From Fulvivirgaceae bacterium JP3-4 (GTDB lineage: Bacteria; Bacteroidota; Bacteroidia; Cytophagales; Cyclobacteriaceae): a stretch of 64,000 bases of DNA. How positions within the stretch are numbered: position 1 is the first letter of the stretch; every line of letters begins with the position of its first letter. The stretch is taken from assembly GCA_029309925.1 (NCBI GenBank), contig JARKND010000004.1, forward strand, positions 62,001-126,000, written 5' to 3'. This document shows, piece after piece, positions 1 through 10,035 of this stretch. Under the pieces are notes generated by a model. That model saw only the letters and a program-made list of their open reading frames with translations. It was not told where the DNA came from and ran no database searches. The translations under genes and the position numbers were made by a program.

Positions 1-1965
<1,965 letters not shown>

Positions 1966-2021
1966 TATTTTGCCATAGCAAACGACTCGCAGCCAGTCAA
2001 AACGAAATAAGATCCAGACCG

Positions 2022-2528
2022 ATGAAGTTAAGCTTCCTCAGACGTAAGACGAACTCATTCCTGAAGCGCAACAAAGCGATCCGCGCAAGCTTGCCTTACA
2101 AGCAGGCCGTATCAGTAGGGATAATCTTTACCGTGGAAGACAAACTCAAACATGATGAGGTGAAGGAGTTTGTCAGGCATCTCGAGCATGACGGCAAAAT
2201 GGTGAAAGTGATTTCATTTCTTCCGAAGAACAAAGACAACTACGAGTTCATGTTCGATTTCTTCACCGAAAACGACCTGAGCTTCTGGGGCAACATCAAT
2301 TCAGCTGGTGCGTTGCAGTTCGCTGAAACACCCTTTGATTTTCTCTATTACCTCGATACCACTCCCAACCCTCTCATCATGAACCTCCTCGCGCAAAGCA
2401 AAGCCAAATGCCGTGTAGGAAAATTCTGGGACAACTCTCAGGCGTTCTTCGAACTGATGATCGAAAGCAAGAACGGCCACAAGGGCCTTATTGAGACGAT
2501 GTATCGGTATACGAAAGCCTTGAGGTAA
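2022..2528 (+). CDS. Conserved Bacteroidota protein, DUF6913-like
   Basis: A 168-residue protein with a strongly basic N-terminus (MKLSFLRRKTNSFLKR) and no signal peptide or membrane segment. It has an alternating beta/alpha pattern, with a conserved-looking stretch near DFLYYLDTTPNPLIMNLLA. I recognise it as the small protein often found next to dapA in this phylum (DUF6913, assigned from memory). No function is known to me. It starts 56 bp after ligA and is followed by a repeat-bearing gap before dapA. Confidence 0.8.
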   Translation: MKLSFLRRKTNSFLKRNKAIRASLPYKQAVSVGIIFTVEDKLKHDEVKEFVRHLEHDGKMVKVISFLPKNKDNYEFMFDFFTENDLSFWGNINSAGALQFAETPFDFLYYLDTTPNPLIMNLLAQSKAKCRVGKFWDNSQAFFELMIESKNGHKGLIETMYRYTKALR

Positions 2529-2530
2529 TC

Positions 2531-2654
2531 TTAAATTTTAGAATTTGAAATTTGAAATTTAAAAACCGCGCCTGACTTGGGTAGCCGGTTGTAGCTGACT
2601 TTTATTCGTTGCCACCAAAATTTCAAATTTAAAATGTCAAATTTCAAATTTTAA
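2531..2654. repeat. Inverted pair of AT-rich heptamer arrays upstream of dapA
   Basis: The left arm (2531-2564) reads as five 7-bp units of the type TTGAAAT/TTAAATT. The right arm (2617-2654) reads as units AATTTCA, AATTTAA, AATGTCA, AATTTCA, AATTTTA, which are the complement. About 52 nt of mixed sequence separates them. The two flanking genes point the same way. The arms could pair into a long imperfect hairpin in RNA or DNA. The same heptamer recurs just after dapA. Confidence 0.75.
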
Positions 2655-2684
2655 CTATACTTACGCTCAAATTCACAACACACC

Positions 2685-3560
2685 ATGAGAAAGCTTTACG
2701 GCACAGGCGTAGCGTTAGTCACCCCCTTCGATCAAAATCTAAATATTGATTTTAGGGGTTTGAAAAAGCTGCTCAAGCATACAGCGAAGGGAGTTGATTA
2801 TTACGTGGTGATGGGGACCACCGGAGAATCGGTTACCGTTACCTCAGAAGAGAAGAAAGAGATTCTCAAGTTTGTCATTGAAAATAATGAAGCGAAACTT
2901 CCGATCATTTATGGCATTGGTGGAAACAACACCGAAGAAGTTTGCAAGAATTTGACGTCAACGAATCTTAAAGGTGTGGATGCAATTCTTTCCGTAAGCC
3001 CTTATTACAACAAGCCCTCGCAGGAAGGAATTTACCAACACTTCAAAAAGGTTGCGGATACAAGTCCTTTGCCGATCATACTTTACAATGTGCCGGGAAG
3101 AACTTCCTCCAATCTTACCGCAGAGACAACGCTGCGTCTTGCTGCACACAAAAACATTATCGGCATCAAGGAGGCTTCTGGAAATATAGAGCAGTGCATG
3201 AAGATTATGCGGGGCGCACCGAAAGATTTCCTTCTCATCTCCGGAGATGATATGTTGACTGTTCCAATGTATGCCCTTGGCGGGAAAGGTGTGATCTCGG
3301 TATTGGCAAATGCCTACCCGACCATTTTCAAAAAGATGAAGGAATTTTCATTTGATGGAAATTTCGCGAAAGCGAACCAGGAGCAGTTCAAGCTCATTGA
3401 CATCAACGGACCCATGTATGAAGAAAGTAATCCCGTGGGTCTGAAGGCCTTATTGGCTGAAATTGGAATTTGCTCAAATGCTGTTCGCTTACCCCTTGTT
3501 GCAGCTTCGGATTCCCTTACCAGGCGCATCAGTGGGCTCCATGAATCGATCAGGAAGTAA
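2685..3560 (+). CDS. dapA: 4-hydroxy-tetrahydrodipicolinate synthase DapA
   Basis: Condenses pyruvate with aspartate semialdehyde, the first committed step of diaminopimelate and lysine synthesis, in the cytoplasm. It is a 291-residue TIM barrel of normal length. Visible motifs: GTTGES (44-49), YYNKPSQEG near 107-115, YNVPGRT with Tyr134, and the Schiff-base lysine K162 in GIKEASGN. The ATG at 2685 gives the standard N-terminus (MRKLYGTGVALVTPF). The gene is bracketed by the same AT-rich heptamer repeat on both sides. Confidence 0.97.
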   Translation: MRKLYGTGVALVTPFDQNLNIDFRGLKKLLKHTAKGVDYYVVMGTTGESVTVTSEEKKEILKFVIENNEAKLPIIYGIGGNNTEEVCKNLTSTNLKGVDAILSVSPYYNKPSQEGIYQHFKKVADTSPLPIILYNVPGRTSSNLTAETTLRLAAHKNIIGIKEASGNIEQCMKIMRGAPKDFLLISGDDMLTVPMYALGGKGVISVLANAYPTIFKKMKEFSFDGNFAKANQEQFKLIDINGPMYEESNPVGLKALLAEIGICSNAVRLPLVAASDSLTRRISGLHESIRK

Positions 3561-3592
3561 ATTTGAAATTTGAAATTTTTAGATTTGGAAAT
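3560..3592. repeat. AATTTGA heptamer array after dapA
   Basis: Units AATTTGA, AATTTGA, AATTTTT and AGATTTG follow the dapA stop with a strict 7-bp step. The array is the complement of the arm upstream of dapA. A partial complementary partner, CAAATCTAA, lies near 3751, so this locus may be a decayed version of the two-armed form. The rest of the gap to 3763 holds a short hairpin-forming stretch (TTGCCCGAAGGGCAG, near 3646) and no gene that I can support. Confidence 0.6.
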
Positions 3593-3763
3593 CGCCAGGG
3601 GTTGTAGGTGTACCCTGTCGCCCATGATTGGCGGTTCTTCCAATTGCCCGAAGGGCAGTCGTCACGATTTCCGCTGCTTCGTTTGAGATTCGATCATTAT
3701 TCATTTGGTGCTTTGAGGTGAAGTTGTCATCCCAACGTTAGCCGTACTCGTCAAATCTAATGC

Positions 3764-3797
3764 AAAAAGTAAGGGATAGCCCTATGTGGACTATCCC
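3764..3797 (-). terminator. Rho-independent terminator of the Hc1 mini-gene
   Basis: Read on the minus strand, GGGATAG and CTATCCC form a 7-bp stem (3791-3797 with 3773-3779), followed by TTACTTTTT. It lies just downstream of the small histone-like gene's stop codon, in the right orientation. Confidence 0.8.
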
Positions 3798-3828
3798 CTA
3801 TTTAAAACATTCAAAATTTGACCAGGAC

Positions 3829-4005
3829 CTAAGCTTTGTTCTTGATCTCCTGAACTTCGGCTCTGATTGCCTGAGCAAGGTTCTTAAGGTCCTGCATACC
3901 CTTTCTTACCCGGGTACCGGCAGCGCTGTTACCCTTGTTATAGAACTTGTCTGCGTCTCCTTCGAGTGACGCAATAAGGGCTTTGAGCTCTTCAAATTTT
4001 TGCAT
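3829..4005 (-). CDS. Histone H1-like DNA-binding mini-protein (Hc1 type)
   Basis: A 58-residue ORF beginning MQKFEELKALIASLEGD, with middle segment KFYNKGNSAAGTRVRKGMQ and end EVQEIKNKA. It matches the short Hc1/H1-like proteins of Bacteroidota: one helical region, then a conserved KGN.AAG.R.RK patch and many Lys/Arg. It is expected to bind DNA as a nucleoid protein, which is inference from the family. ATG at 4005 and stop at 3829-3831, with a clear terminator just beyond. The gene lies 86 bp downstream of the alpha-oxoamine synthase gene on the same strand. An upstream TTAATTTG is close to the phylum's -7 box, so it may have its own promoter. Confidence 0.88.
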   Translation of the reverse strand: MQKFEELKALIASLEGDADKFYNKGNSAAGTRVRKGMQDLKNLAQAIRAEVQEIKNKA

Positions 4006-4091
4006 TGTATTAGGTTTTTAGAGTGAAAATTTAGTTTCCTATGACCAAATTAAATAAAAACCTTTAAAAACAACCCAAAAACGCATTTTTT

Positions 4092-5348
4092 TTAAGCCCC
4101 CTTGGTCACTGACACAAGCACTTCTTCCTTATAAAAACCGCTATCCAGCTTCTCTTTCAGCTTCGAAAAGGCCGTCAGTGTCTCCTCGACATCTGCCAGA
4201 GTATGGGCAGCGGTCGGGATGATCCTGAACATGATAACGTCCTTAGGCACAACAGGATAGATCACCACAGAACAGAAAATTCCAAAGTTTTCGCGAAGGT
4301 CCATCGCCATATTTGCCGCCTCCCCGACACCACCCTTGAACAGGACTGGCGTCACCGGAGAAGTTGTATTTCCAAGATAAAATCCACGCTCGCGGAGGCC
4401 GTTTTGCATAGCATGAACCACCTTCCAGAGGTTTTCACGCAGCTCGGGCTTCGTTTTCAAAAGCTCCAGACGCTTCATTCCACCGATAACCAAAGGCATT
4501 GGAAGGCTCTTCGCATAGATTTGCGAACGAACGCTGTAGCGCAAATATTTCAGAATCCGTTTCTCACCGGCAACGAAAGCACCGATGCTTGCCATCGACT
4601 TGGCGAAAGTAGAAAAATACAGATCAACCTGATCCTGAACGCCTTGTTCTTCACCAACTCCGGCACCTGTTTTACCCATTGTACCGAAACCGTGTGCATC
4701 GTCAACGAACAAACGGAAAGTGTATTTTTTCTTCAAGGCAACTACGCCTTTAAGATCGCCCTGCTTGCCTGACATTCCGAAAACGCCTTCGGTAATCACA
4801 AGAATACCTCCGCCAGTTTCATCAGCAAGTTTGGTTGCGCGCTGGAGCTGCTTTTCAAGGCTCTCCATATCGTTGTGCGCATAAACGAAACGCTTGCCCA
4901 TGTGCAGACGAACGCCATCGATAATACAAGCATGCGATTCAGCATCGTACACGATCACGTCTTTGCGATCAACCAATGCATCTATGATTGAGACCACGCC
5001 CTGATAACCGAAGTTCAGGAGCATAGCATCTTCCTTCTTTACAAAATCAGCTAATTGACGTTCGAACGCCAGGTGATTGACTGAGTTACCCGACATCATA
5101 CGAGCGCCCATGGGAAGCGCCATTCCGTATTGAGCGGCAGCATCGGCATCAGCCTTACGTACTTCCGGGTGATTCGCCAGACCAAGGTAATTGTTCAAGC
5201 TCCAGTTCAGCACGTTCTTGCCGTTGAATTTCATTCTCGGGCCGATCTCACCTTCCAGTTTCGGGAAGAAGAAATAATCATCAGGAAGATGTGAGTATTT
5301 GGCCAACGGGCCGGCTTCCATTTTCAGCTTTTCAAATAAGTCTACCAT
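4092..5348 (-). CDS. Alpha-oxoamine synthase (serine palmitoyltransferase or cysteate acyltransferase type)
   Basis: A PLP enzyme that decarboxylatively condenses an amino acid with an acyl thioester. The 418-residue fold-type-I protein has the family marks DDAHGFG (cofactor-binding D216 and H219) and the PLP-binding lysine K250 in FSTFAKS. In this phylum such enzymes make 3-ketosphinganine from serine (Spt), 3-ketocapnine from cysteate (sulfonolipids of gliding bacteria), or amino-ketobutyrate (Kbl). The N-terminal extension with YSHLPDDYFFFPKLEGEIGP is longer than in Kbl, which favours a lipid role, but the substrate cannot be fixed from sequence. No other lipid gene is adjacent. Confidence 0.85.
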   Translation of the reverse strand: MVDLFEKLKMEAGPLAKYSHLPDDYFFFPKLEGEIGPRMKFNGKNVLNWSLNNYLGLANHPEVRKADADAAAQYGMALPMGARMMSGNSVNHLAFERQLADFVKKEDAMLLNFGYQGVVSIIDALVDRKDVIVYDAESHACIIDGVRLHMGKRFVYAHNDMESLEKQLQRATKLADETGGGILVITEGVFGMSGKQGDLKGVVALKKKYTFRLFVDDAHGFGTMGKTGAGVGEEQGVQDQVDLYFSTFAKSMASIGAFVAGEKRILKYLRYSVRSQIYAKSLPMPLVIGGMKRLELLKTKPELRENLWKVVHAMQNGLRERGFYLGNTTSPVTPVLFKGGVGEAANMAMDLRENFGIFCSVVIYPVVPKDVIMFRIIPTAAHTLADVEETLTAFSKLKEKLDSGFYKEEVLVSVTKGA

Positions 5349-5446
5349 TGCGTCAATTAGGTTAAATCATTCCCGCAAAGGTAAAGAAAAATTCGATTTC
5401 TACTTGATGGTGGTATGGTGAAGGTGTAGGGACATAAGGAATGTGT

Positions 5447-5521
5447 GGTTATGGCTATGGCAAAGTGCAACTGGTGGATCGTATGACGCTTTGGCCATAG
5501 CTATAGCCAAAAGCCATAGCC
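5447..5521. repeat. Inverted GGCTATG heptamer arms in a divergent gap
   Basis: The left arm, GGTTATGGCTATGGCAAAG (5447-5465), and the right arm (5489-5521, reading CTTTGGCCATAG... to ...CCATAGCC) are complementary, with a 23-nt loop. Read in reverse, the right arm runs GGCTATG, GCTTTTG, GCTATAG, CTATGGC at a 7-bp step. It sits between two divergent genes, so it is not a gene-end terminator, although T residues follow on the plus strand. Confidence 0.72.
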
Positions 5522-5573
5522 TCTTTTTGTCAACAGGCGAATAATCGTTAGCATTGCAGTTTACCAGACAGCC

Positions 5574-7064
5574 ATGGGAAAAATCAAGAAGTTACTGGTC
5601 GCTAACCGGGGAGAAATTGCCTTACGGGTTATGCGAAGTGCACGCGAACTTGGGATCAAGACAGTTGCCGTGTACAGTGAAGCCGACAGAAATGCACTGC
5701 ACGTTCGCTACGCTGATGAGGCCGTTCTGATCGGACCGCCACCTTCGTCAGAATCTTACCTGCGCATTGAAAAGATAATTTCTGCTGCTAAGTCAACAGG
5801 TGCTGATGCCATTCATCCAGGATATGGCTTCCTTTCCGAAAATGAAGATTTCTCGCAGGCGTGTGAAGACAACGGGATTATTTTCGTTGGCCCTTCTCCG
5901 AAAGCTATTGAAGTGATGGGAAGCAAACTTGCCGCGAAAGCAGCGGTTGCAAAGTTCAACGTGCCGCTGGTACCTGGCACATCCGAGCCTATCACGGATG
6001 TGAAGTCAGCAAAGAAGATTGCTGCAGAGATCGGCTATCCCGTACTGATCAAGGCAAGCGCTGGTGGCGGAGGAAAAGGGATGCGGATTGTCGACAAGGA
6101 AGCCGAGTTTCAGGAACAGATGGAGCGCGCCATCAGCGAGGCAACGTCTGCCTTCGGAGATGGATCAGTGTTCATTGAAAAATATATCACCAAACCACGT
6201 CACATCGAATTTCAGATCTTCGGTGACAAACATGGAAATGTTGTTCACTTTTTCGAACGGGAGTGTTCCATTCAGCGCAGGCACCAGAAAGTAGTTGAAG
6301 AGGCGCCTTCGTCCATTCTCACCCCGGAGAAACGCAAAGCGATGGGAGAAGCAGCGATCAATGTTGCTAAGTCTGTGGGATACTATGGTGCGGGGACTGT
6401 CGAGTTTATTCTGGATGACAACTTGAATTTTTATTTCCTGGAGATGAACACACGACTCCAGGTTGAGCATCCTGTCACTGAAGAGATCACAGGACTTGAC
6501 CTCGTGAAACTGCAGCTAAAAGTTGCAGAGGGCGAAAAACTGCCGATGAAACAGGACGAGCTGAAGATCAATGGCCACGCGGTGGAGATCAGGGTGTATG
6601 CAGAAGATCCCGCCAACAATTTTCTTCCGGATATCGGAACCCTCAGGACGTACAAACGTCCGCAGGGTCATGGCATTCGTGTGGACGATGGGTTCGAACA
6701 AGGCATGGATATCCCGTTTTACTATGACCCGATGATTGCGAAACTTATTTGTCACGCAGACACGCGAGAAGCTGCCATTGAAAAGACGATTCGTGCCATC
6801 AATGAGTATGAAATCACGGGGCTTGAGACGACACTGGGGTTCTGTAAATTCGTGATGCATCATGAAGCATTCCGAACCGGAAATTTCGACACCCGTTTTG
6901 TTGAGAACTATTTCAAACCCGAGGTTCTCCAGGAAAAACCGACCGAAACGGAAAACATGCTCGCATCGCTGCTTGCCGTGGAGATTCTCGGAAGCTCAAA
7001 GCCAAAACGCACCGAAGCAACACAACATCAAGTGAGCTTGTGGAAAAAGAATCGCACACTTTAG
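5574..7064 (+). CDS. accC: Biotin carboxylase subunit of an acyl-CoA carboxylase
   Basis: Carboxylates the biotin of a carrier protein using ATP and bicarbonate, as the first half-reaction of acetyl- or propionyl-CoA carboxylase. The 496 residues contain the N-terminal pre-ATP-grasp motif LVANRGEIALRV, the glycine-rich ATP loop GGGGKGMR, and the signature EMNTRLQVEHPVTE. It is about 45 residues longer than the E. coli-type AccC, with a poorly conserved C-terminal tail. No biotin carrier or carboxyltransferase gene lies nearby, so whether it serves acetyl-CoA or propionyl-CoA is open. Confidence 0.93.
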   Translation: MGKIKKLLVANRGEIALRVMRSARELGIKTVAVYSEADRNALHVRYADEAVLIGPPPSSESYLRIEKIISAAKSTGADAIHPGYGFLSENEDFSQACEDNGIIFVGPSPKAIEVMGSKLAAKAAVAKFNVPLVPGTSEPITDVKSAKKIAAEIGYPVLIKASAGGGGKGMRIVDKEAEFQEQMERAISEATSAFGDGSVFIEKYITKPRHIEFQIFGDKHGNVVHFFERECSIQRRHQKVVEEAPSSILTPEKRKAMGEAAINVAKSVGYYGAGTVEFILDDNLNFYFLEMNTRLQVEHPVTEEITGLDLVKLQLKVAEGEKLPMKQDELKINGHAVEIRVYAEDPANNFLPDIGTLRTYKRPQGHGIRVDDGFEQGMDIPFYYDPMIAKLICHADTREAAIEKTIRAINEYEITGLETTLGFCKFVMHHEAFRTGNFDTRFVENYFKPEVLQEKPTETENMLASLLAVEILGSSKPKRTEATQHQVSLWKKNRTL

Positions 7065-7150
7065 TTCCGGGTTACGGGTTCCGAGTTCGTGCCGCAATTA
7101 TTGGATGTTAGAAACCGCATACACGCAACTCGGAACACGGAACACGAAAC
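7064..7150. repeat. Inverted GTTCCGG heptamer arms between accC and the DUF1015 gene
   Basis: The left arm (7064-7090) reads GTTCCGG, GTTACGG, GTTCCGA, GTTCGT. The complement of the right arm (7123-7150) reads GTTTCGT, GTTCCGT, GTTCCGA, GTTGCGT. The period is 7 on both sides and the spacer is 32 nt. It begins at the accC stop codon and lies between co-directional genes. Confidence 0.78.
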
Positions 7151-7178
7151 ATAACATAAGAACGACAAACGACTTTGA

Positions 7179-8486
7179 ATGGCCCAAATAATTCCTTTCC
7201 GCGCATGGCGTTACAACCCTCAGCTGACTCCCTACATTGATGACCTGACGTCACCGCTATTTGATGTTGTATCGGAGAAGCAACGAAAGGCACTTTATCA
7301 GAATCCGCACAACAGCATTCACCTCTCCGTTCCGAGACCACCGGATGCGGCCGAACGCGCTGCACTGCTGTTGGAAGCTTGGAAGAAAACCGGTGTAATC
7401 CTGCAGGATGCACTTCCCGGAATATACGTGTACTACCAGTATTTTAAACTGGCTGGTGCGCCAAACGCTAATGTGCGAAAGGGTTTTATCTGTCACATCC
7501 GTATTCATGAGTTCGATGAAGGAAAAATTCTTCGACATGAGAACACAATACCAAAGGCTGTAAATGACCGCATCGAACTGCTCGAAAAAACCGAACTTCA
7601 GGTGAGCCCAACGCATGGGCTATACACAGATTCGGACTTCGAACTTGAAAAATACATGGATCAGGCGATATTGAATCCGATCTATGAAACGGAAGACTAC
7701 CAGGGCGTACGCGATGTGCTCGCAGTGATTCACGATGCAGAGGTGATCAAGAAGTTTATAAGAAAGCTGGACGAGAAAACGGTGATTCTCGCTGACGGCC
7801 ATCATCGCTATGAAGGCTCCCTCTACCATAAACGAAAGCAACAAAAGGAAAATCCGGAACATACCGGAAACGAAGGGTACAATTTTCACCTGATGTACCT
7901 GACAAACACAGAAGCCGATGATCTTCGGATTCTTCCAACGCACCGTCTCATCAGAAATCTCAAGGACTTCGATGAGCAAGCAATCATGAAAAAACTGGAG
8001 CCCAACTTCATAATCAAACCGGTTGAAGACAGCGACACGCTCAATGAGATCATTGCAGGAAAACAATGGGCGTTTGGGCTCATGTTCAGAGACAACGCGT
8101 ACAAAGTGCGCCTGAAGCCTGAAGCGATCAAAAATCTCAGATGGCATTTTCCTGATGAAGTAAAACAGCTCGACCTTACGGTGATGCATTACTTCATCAT
8201 TGAGCAAGCCCTTGGGATCCCGGGAAAGGAGCAACGGCAGTCCGAGAATATTGAGTTCGACCGCAGCTTCTCCGATTGTCTCAAGCGGGTGCTGCAGGGG
8301 GAATCTCAGCTTGCGATTATTACAAACGAAGTGTCGATCGAGGAAGTAAAGAAAGTTTGTTACAGCGGCTTTACCATGCCGCAGAAATCAACGTATTTTT
8401 ATCCTAAAGTTATTTGCGGATTCCTGTTCAGCTCCATTAAGGAAAAGGAATTTCAGGAACCTGCCTATTCACCATTTGCGTTATGA
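7179..8486 (+). CDS. DUF1015 family protein
   Basis: A 435-residue cytoplasmic protein of the DUF1015 family (COG4198). It shows the N-terminal IIPFRAWRYNP and the highly conserved ILADGHHRYEGS near residues 203-214. In other Bacteroidota and Firmicutes this family often sits by serA/serC, which has prompted ideas of a role in serine metabolism. Here those genes are absent, though sdaAB lies 11 kb away. Its stop overlaps the start of the Maf gene by 4 bp (ATGA), so the two are translationally coupled. Confidence 0.88.
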   Translation: MAQIIPFRAWRYNPQLTPYIDDLTSPLFDVVSEKQRKALYQNPHNSIHLSVPRPPDAAERAALLLEAWKKTGVILQDALPGIYVYYQYFKLAGAPNANVRKGFICHIRIHEFDEGKILRHENTIPKAVNDRIELLEKTELQVSPTHGLYTDSDFELEKYMDQAILNPIYETEDYQGVRDVLAVIHDAEVIKKFIRKLDEKTVILADGHHRYEGSLYHKRKQQKENPEHTGNEGYNFHLMYLTNTEADDLRILPTHRLIRNLKDFDEQAIMKKLEPNFIIKPVEDSDTLNEIIAGKQWAFGLMFRDNAYKVRLKPEAIKNLRWHFPDEVKQLDLTVMHYFIIEQALGIPGKEQRQSENIEFDRSFSDCLKRVLQGESQLAIITNEVSIEEVKKVCYSGFTMPQKSTYFYPKVICGFLFSSIKEKEFQEPAYSPFAL

Positions 8487-9046
8487 TCCAGCGACCGCTT
8501 GTTCTTGCATCGTCATCACCCCGCAGGCAATACCTCATGAAGGAAGCAGGATTCAACTTCACGGTTGAAAAGCCGGATGTCGAAGAAGACTTCCCGGCCG
8601 AAATGCCTGTCGACCAGGTTGCGCGATACCTCGCCTCGAAAAAAGCAGAGTTCTTTCGCCCTCAGATCCACAATGAAATCATCGTCACAGCAGACACCGT
8701 TGTCATCCTCGATAACAAGATCATGAACAAACCTTTGGATCGCAACGAAGCAATCGCGATGCTTTCAGAACTTTCCGGGAAGACCCACCTCGTCATGACC
8801 GGAGTCTGCATCCTGTCGAAAGAGAAAGAAGAAAGTTTCGATGATACAACCGAAGTAACGTTTCAGCGGCTCACACAACAGGAAATTGAATACTATGTTG
8901 ACCATTACAAACCCTACGATAAAGCCGGAGCCTATGGCGCACAGGATTGGATCGGCATGGTTGCGATTCAGAAGATTACGGGTTCATACTTCAACGTCAT
9001 GGGACTTCCTATTCACAAAGTTTATCAGCACCTGAAACACTGGTAG
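8483..9046 (+). CDS. maf: Maf-type nucleoside triphosphate pyrophosphatase
   Basis: Maf/YhdE family house-cleaning enzyme that hydrolyses non-canonical nucleoside triphosphates (dTTP/UTP type) to monophosphates. The 187 residues show the N-terminal LASSSPRRQYLM substrate loop, a DTVV motif with the catalytic Asp near residue 73, and GAYGAQD near the C-terminus. The start overlaps the DUF1015 stop by 4 bp, and the next gene begins immediately after the stop codon, so the three genes are very likely one operon. Confidence 0.93.
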   Translation: MIQRPLVLASSSPRRQYLMKEAGFNFTVEKPDVEEDFPAEMPVDQVARYLASKKAEFFRPQIHNEIIVTADTVVILDNKIMNKPLDRNEAIAMLSELSGKTHLVMTGVCILSKEKEESFDDTTEVTFQRLTQQEIEYYVDHYKPYDKAGAYGAQDWIGMVAIQKITGSYFNVMGLPIHKVYQHLKHW

Positions 9047-9970
9047 ATGCGGAAGATCTGGAAGTTTTTGTTGCACCATGTCCGGGAAGATTTCCACGCT
9101 GGCCAGTACCTCGCTACAGCCATTCTCCTCGCAGTTTGTCTTTTATTCAACTATGCTGTCAACTTCGAAGACTATTACCTTGAATCGTTAGGTGGTTTTA
9201 GAAAGTATGCTGCCTATTTCTTCTTCTACGGCATCCCATACTTTTCAGCCATCTGGATCTTTACTACGTGTAAAAAACAAAAACATATTTTTCGCGAGAA
9301 GGATTTTTGGACACGAAGCATTTTTGGTATCGCGGTGCTTAGCCTGGATGCCAGCCTCCCCTACCTTGATGACTTTCTGAATTATCTTTCCAATCCGATG
9401 ATTCAAAACTGGCTGTACAAAGTCGTACTGAACGGCATCAGTTTCCTCACCGTACTTCTTCCGATCCTGATTTTCTACTACACGCATGACAGAAGTGAAG
9501 GGCATCGCTACGGACTCAGCTCCCATCAGTTTGATGCCCGCCCATACTTTCTCATGTTGCTGATCATGCTTCCGCTGATCATTCTCGTGTCGTACAATCC
9601 AGCTTTCATCCGCCAGTATCCAATGTACAAGGTTTCCTCTGCACATATTTATCTTGGCGTGCCCGAATGGGTGACCGTTGCTATTTATGAAACGGCATAT
9701 GGTCTTGACTTCATTACTGTTGAATATTTGTTCCGTGGATTTATGGTACTTGCACTGGCAAAATTCCTTGGCAGAAGTGCAGTAATTACGATGGCAGTTG
9801 TTTATTGTGTGCTCCATTTCGGCAAACCTGCAGGCGAAGCCATGAGTTCGATCTTTGGTGGGTATTTGTTGGGTGTTGTCGCCTACGAAACAAAAAGCGT
9901 GTGGGGAGGGATCATCGTTCACATGGGAATCGCCTGGATGATGGAGATTGTCGCGTTTGTGAGGAGTTGA
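9047..9970 (+). CDS. CPBP (Abi/Rce1-like) integral membrane protein
   Basis: A 307-residue protein with about seven or eight hydrophobic segments, starting directly after the maf stop. The C-terminal half carries CPBP-family features: VEYLFRGF near 225-232, a histidine in VLHFGKP, and GGIIVHMGIAWM near the end. The usual motif is EExxxR, but the first Glu is Val here (VEYLFR). In Rce1 that first Glu is important for catalysis, so the protein may be inactive or use a different acid. Family CPBP proteins act as prenyl-protein or bacteriocin-related proteases, and the substrate here is unknown. Confidence 0.75.
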   Translation: MRKIWKFLLHHVREDFHAGQYLATAILLAVCLLFNYAVNFEDYYLESLGGFRKYAAYFFFYGIPYFSAIWIFTTCKKQKHIFREKDFWTRSIFGIAVLSLDASLPYLDDFLNYLSNPMIQNWLYKVVLNGISFLTVLLPILIFYYTHDRSEGHRYGLSSHQFDARPYFLMLLIMLPLIILVSYNPAFIRQYPMYKVSSAHIYLGVPEWVTVAIYETAYGLDFITVEYLFRGFMVLALAKFLGRSAVITMAVVYCVLHFGKPAGEAMSSIFGGYLLGVVAYETKSVWGGIIVHMGIAWMMEIVAFVRS

Positions 9971-9995
9971 GTGCAAACTCAGGATCGAGCACGCT

Positions 9996-10031
9996 TCAAA
10001 ATTTTAAATTTTAAATTTTAAATTTTAAAAT
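9996..10031. repeat. ATTTTAA heptamer array between convergent genes
   Basis: Four to five near-perfect copies of ATTTTAA at a 7-bp step. The array is almost its own reverse complement. It fills the short gap between the CPBP-like gene (plus) and a GT2 gene (minus), where it could act as a weak two-way transcription end point. Confidence 0.75.
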
Positions 10032-10035
10032 CCTG

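Noticed and set aside
9245-9976. A 243-codon minus-strand ORF opposite the CPBP-like gene
   Set aside because: It is the antisense shadow of a membrane protein with clear hydrophobic segments and has His/Asn-rich, non-protein-like composition.
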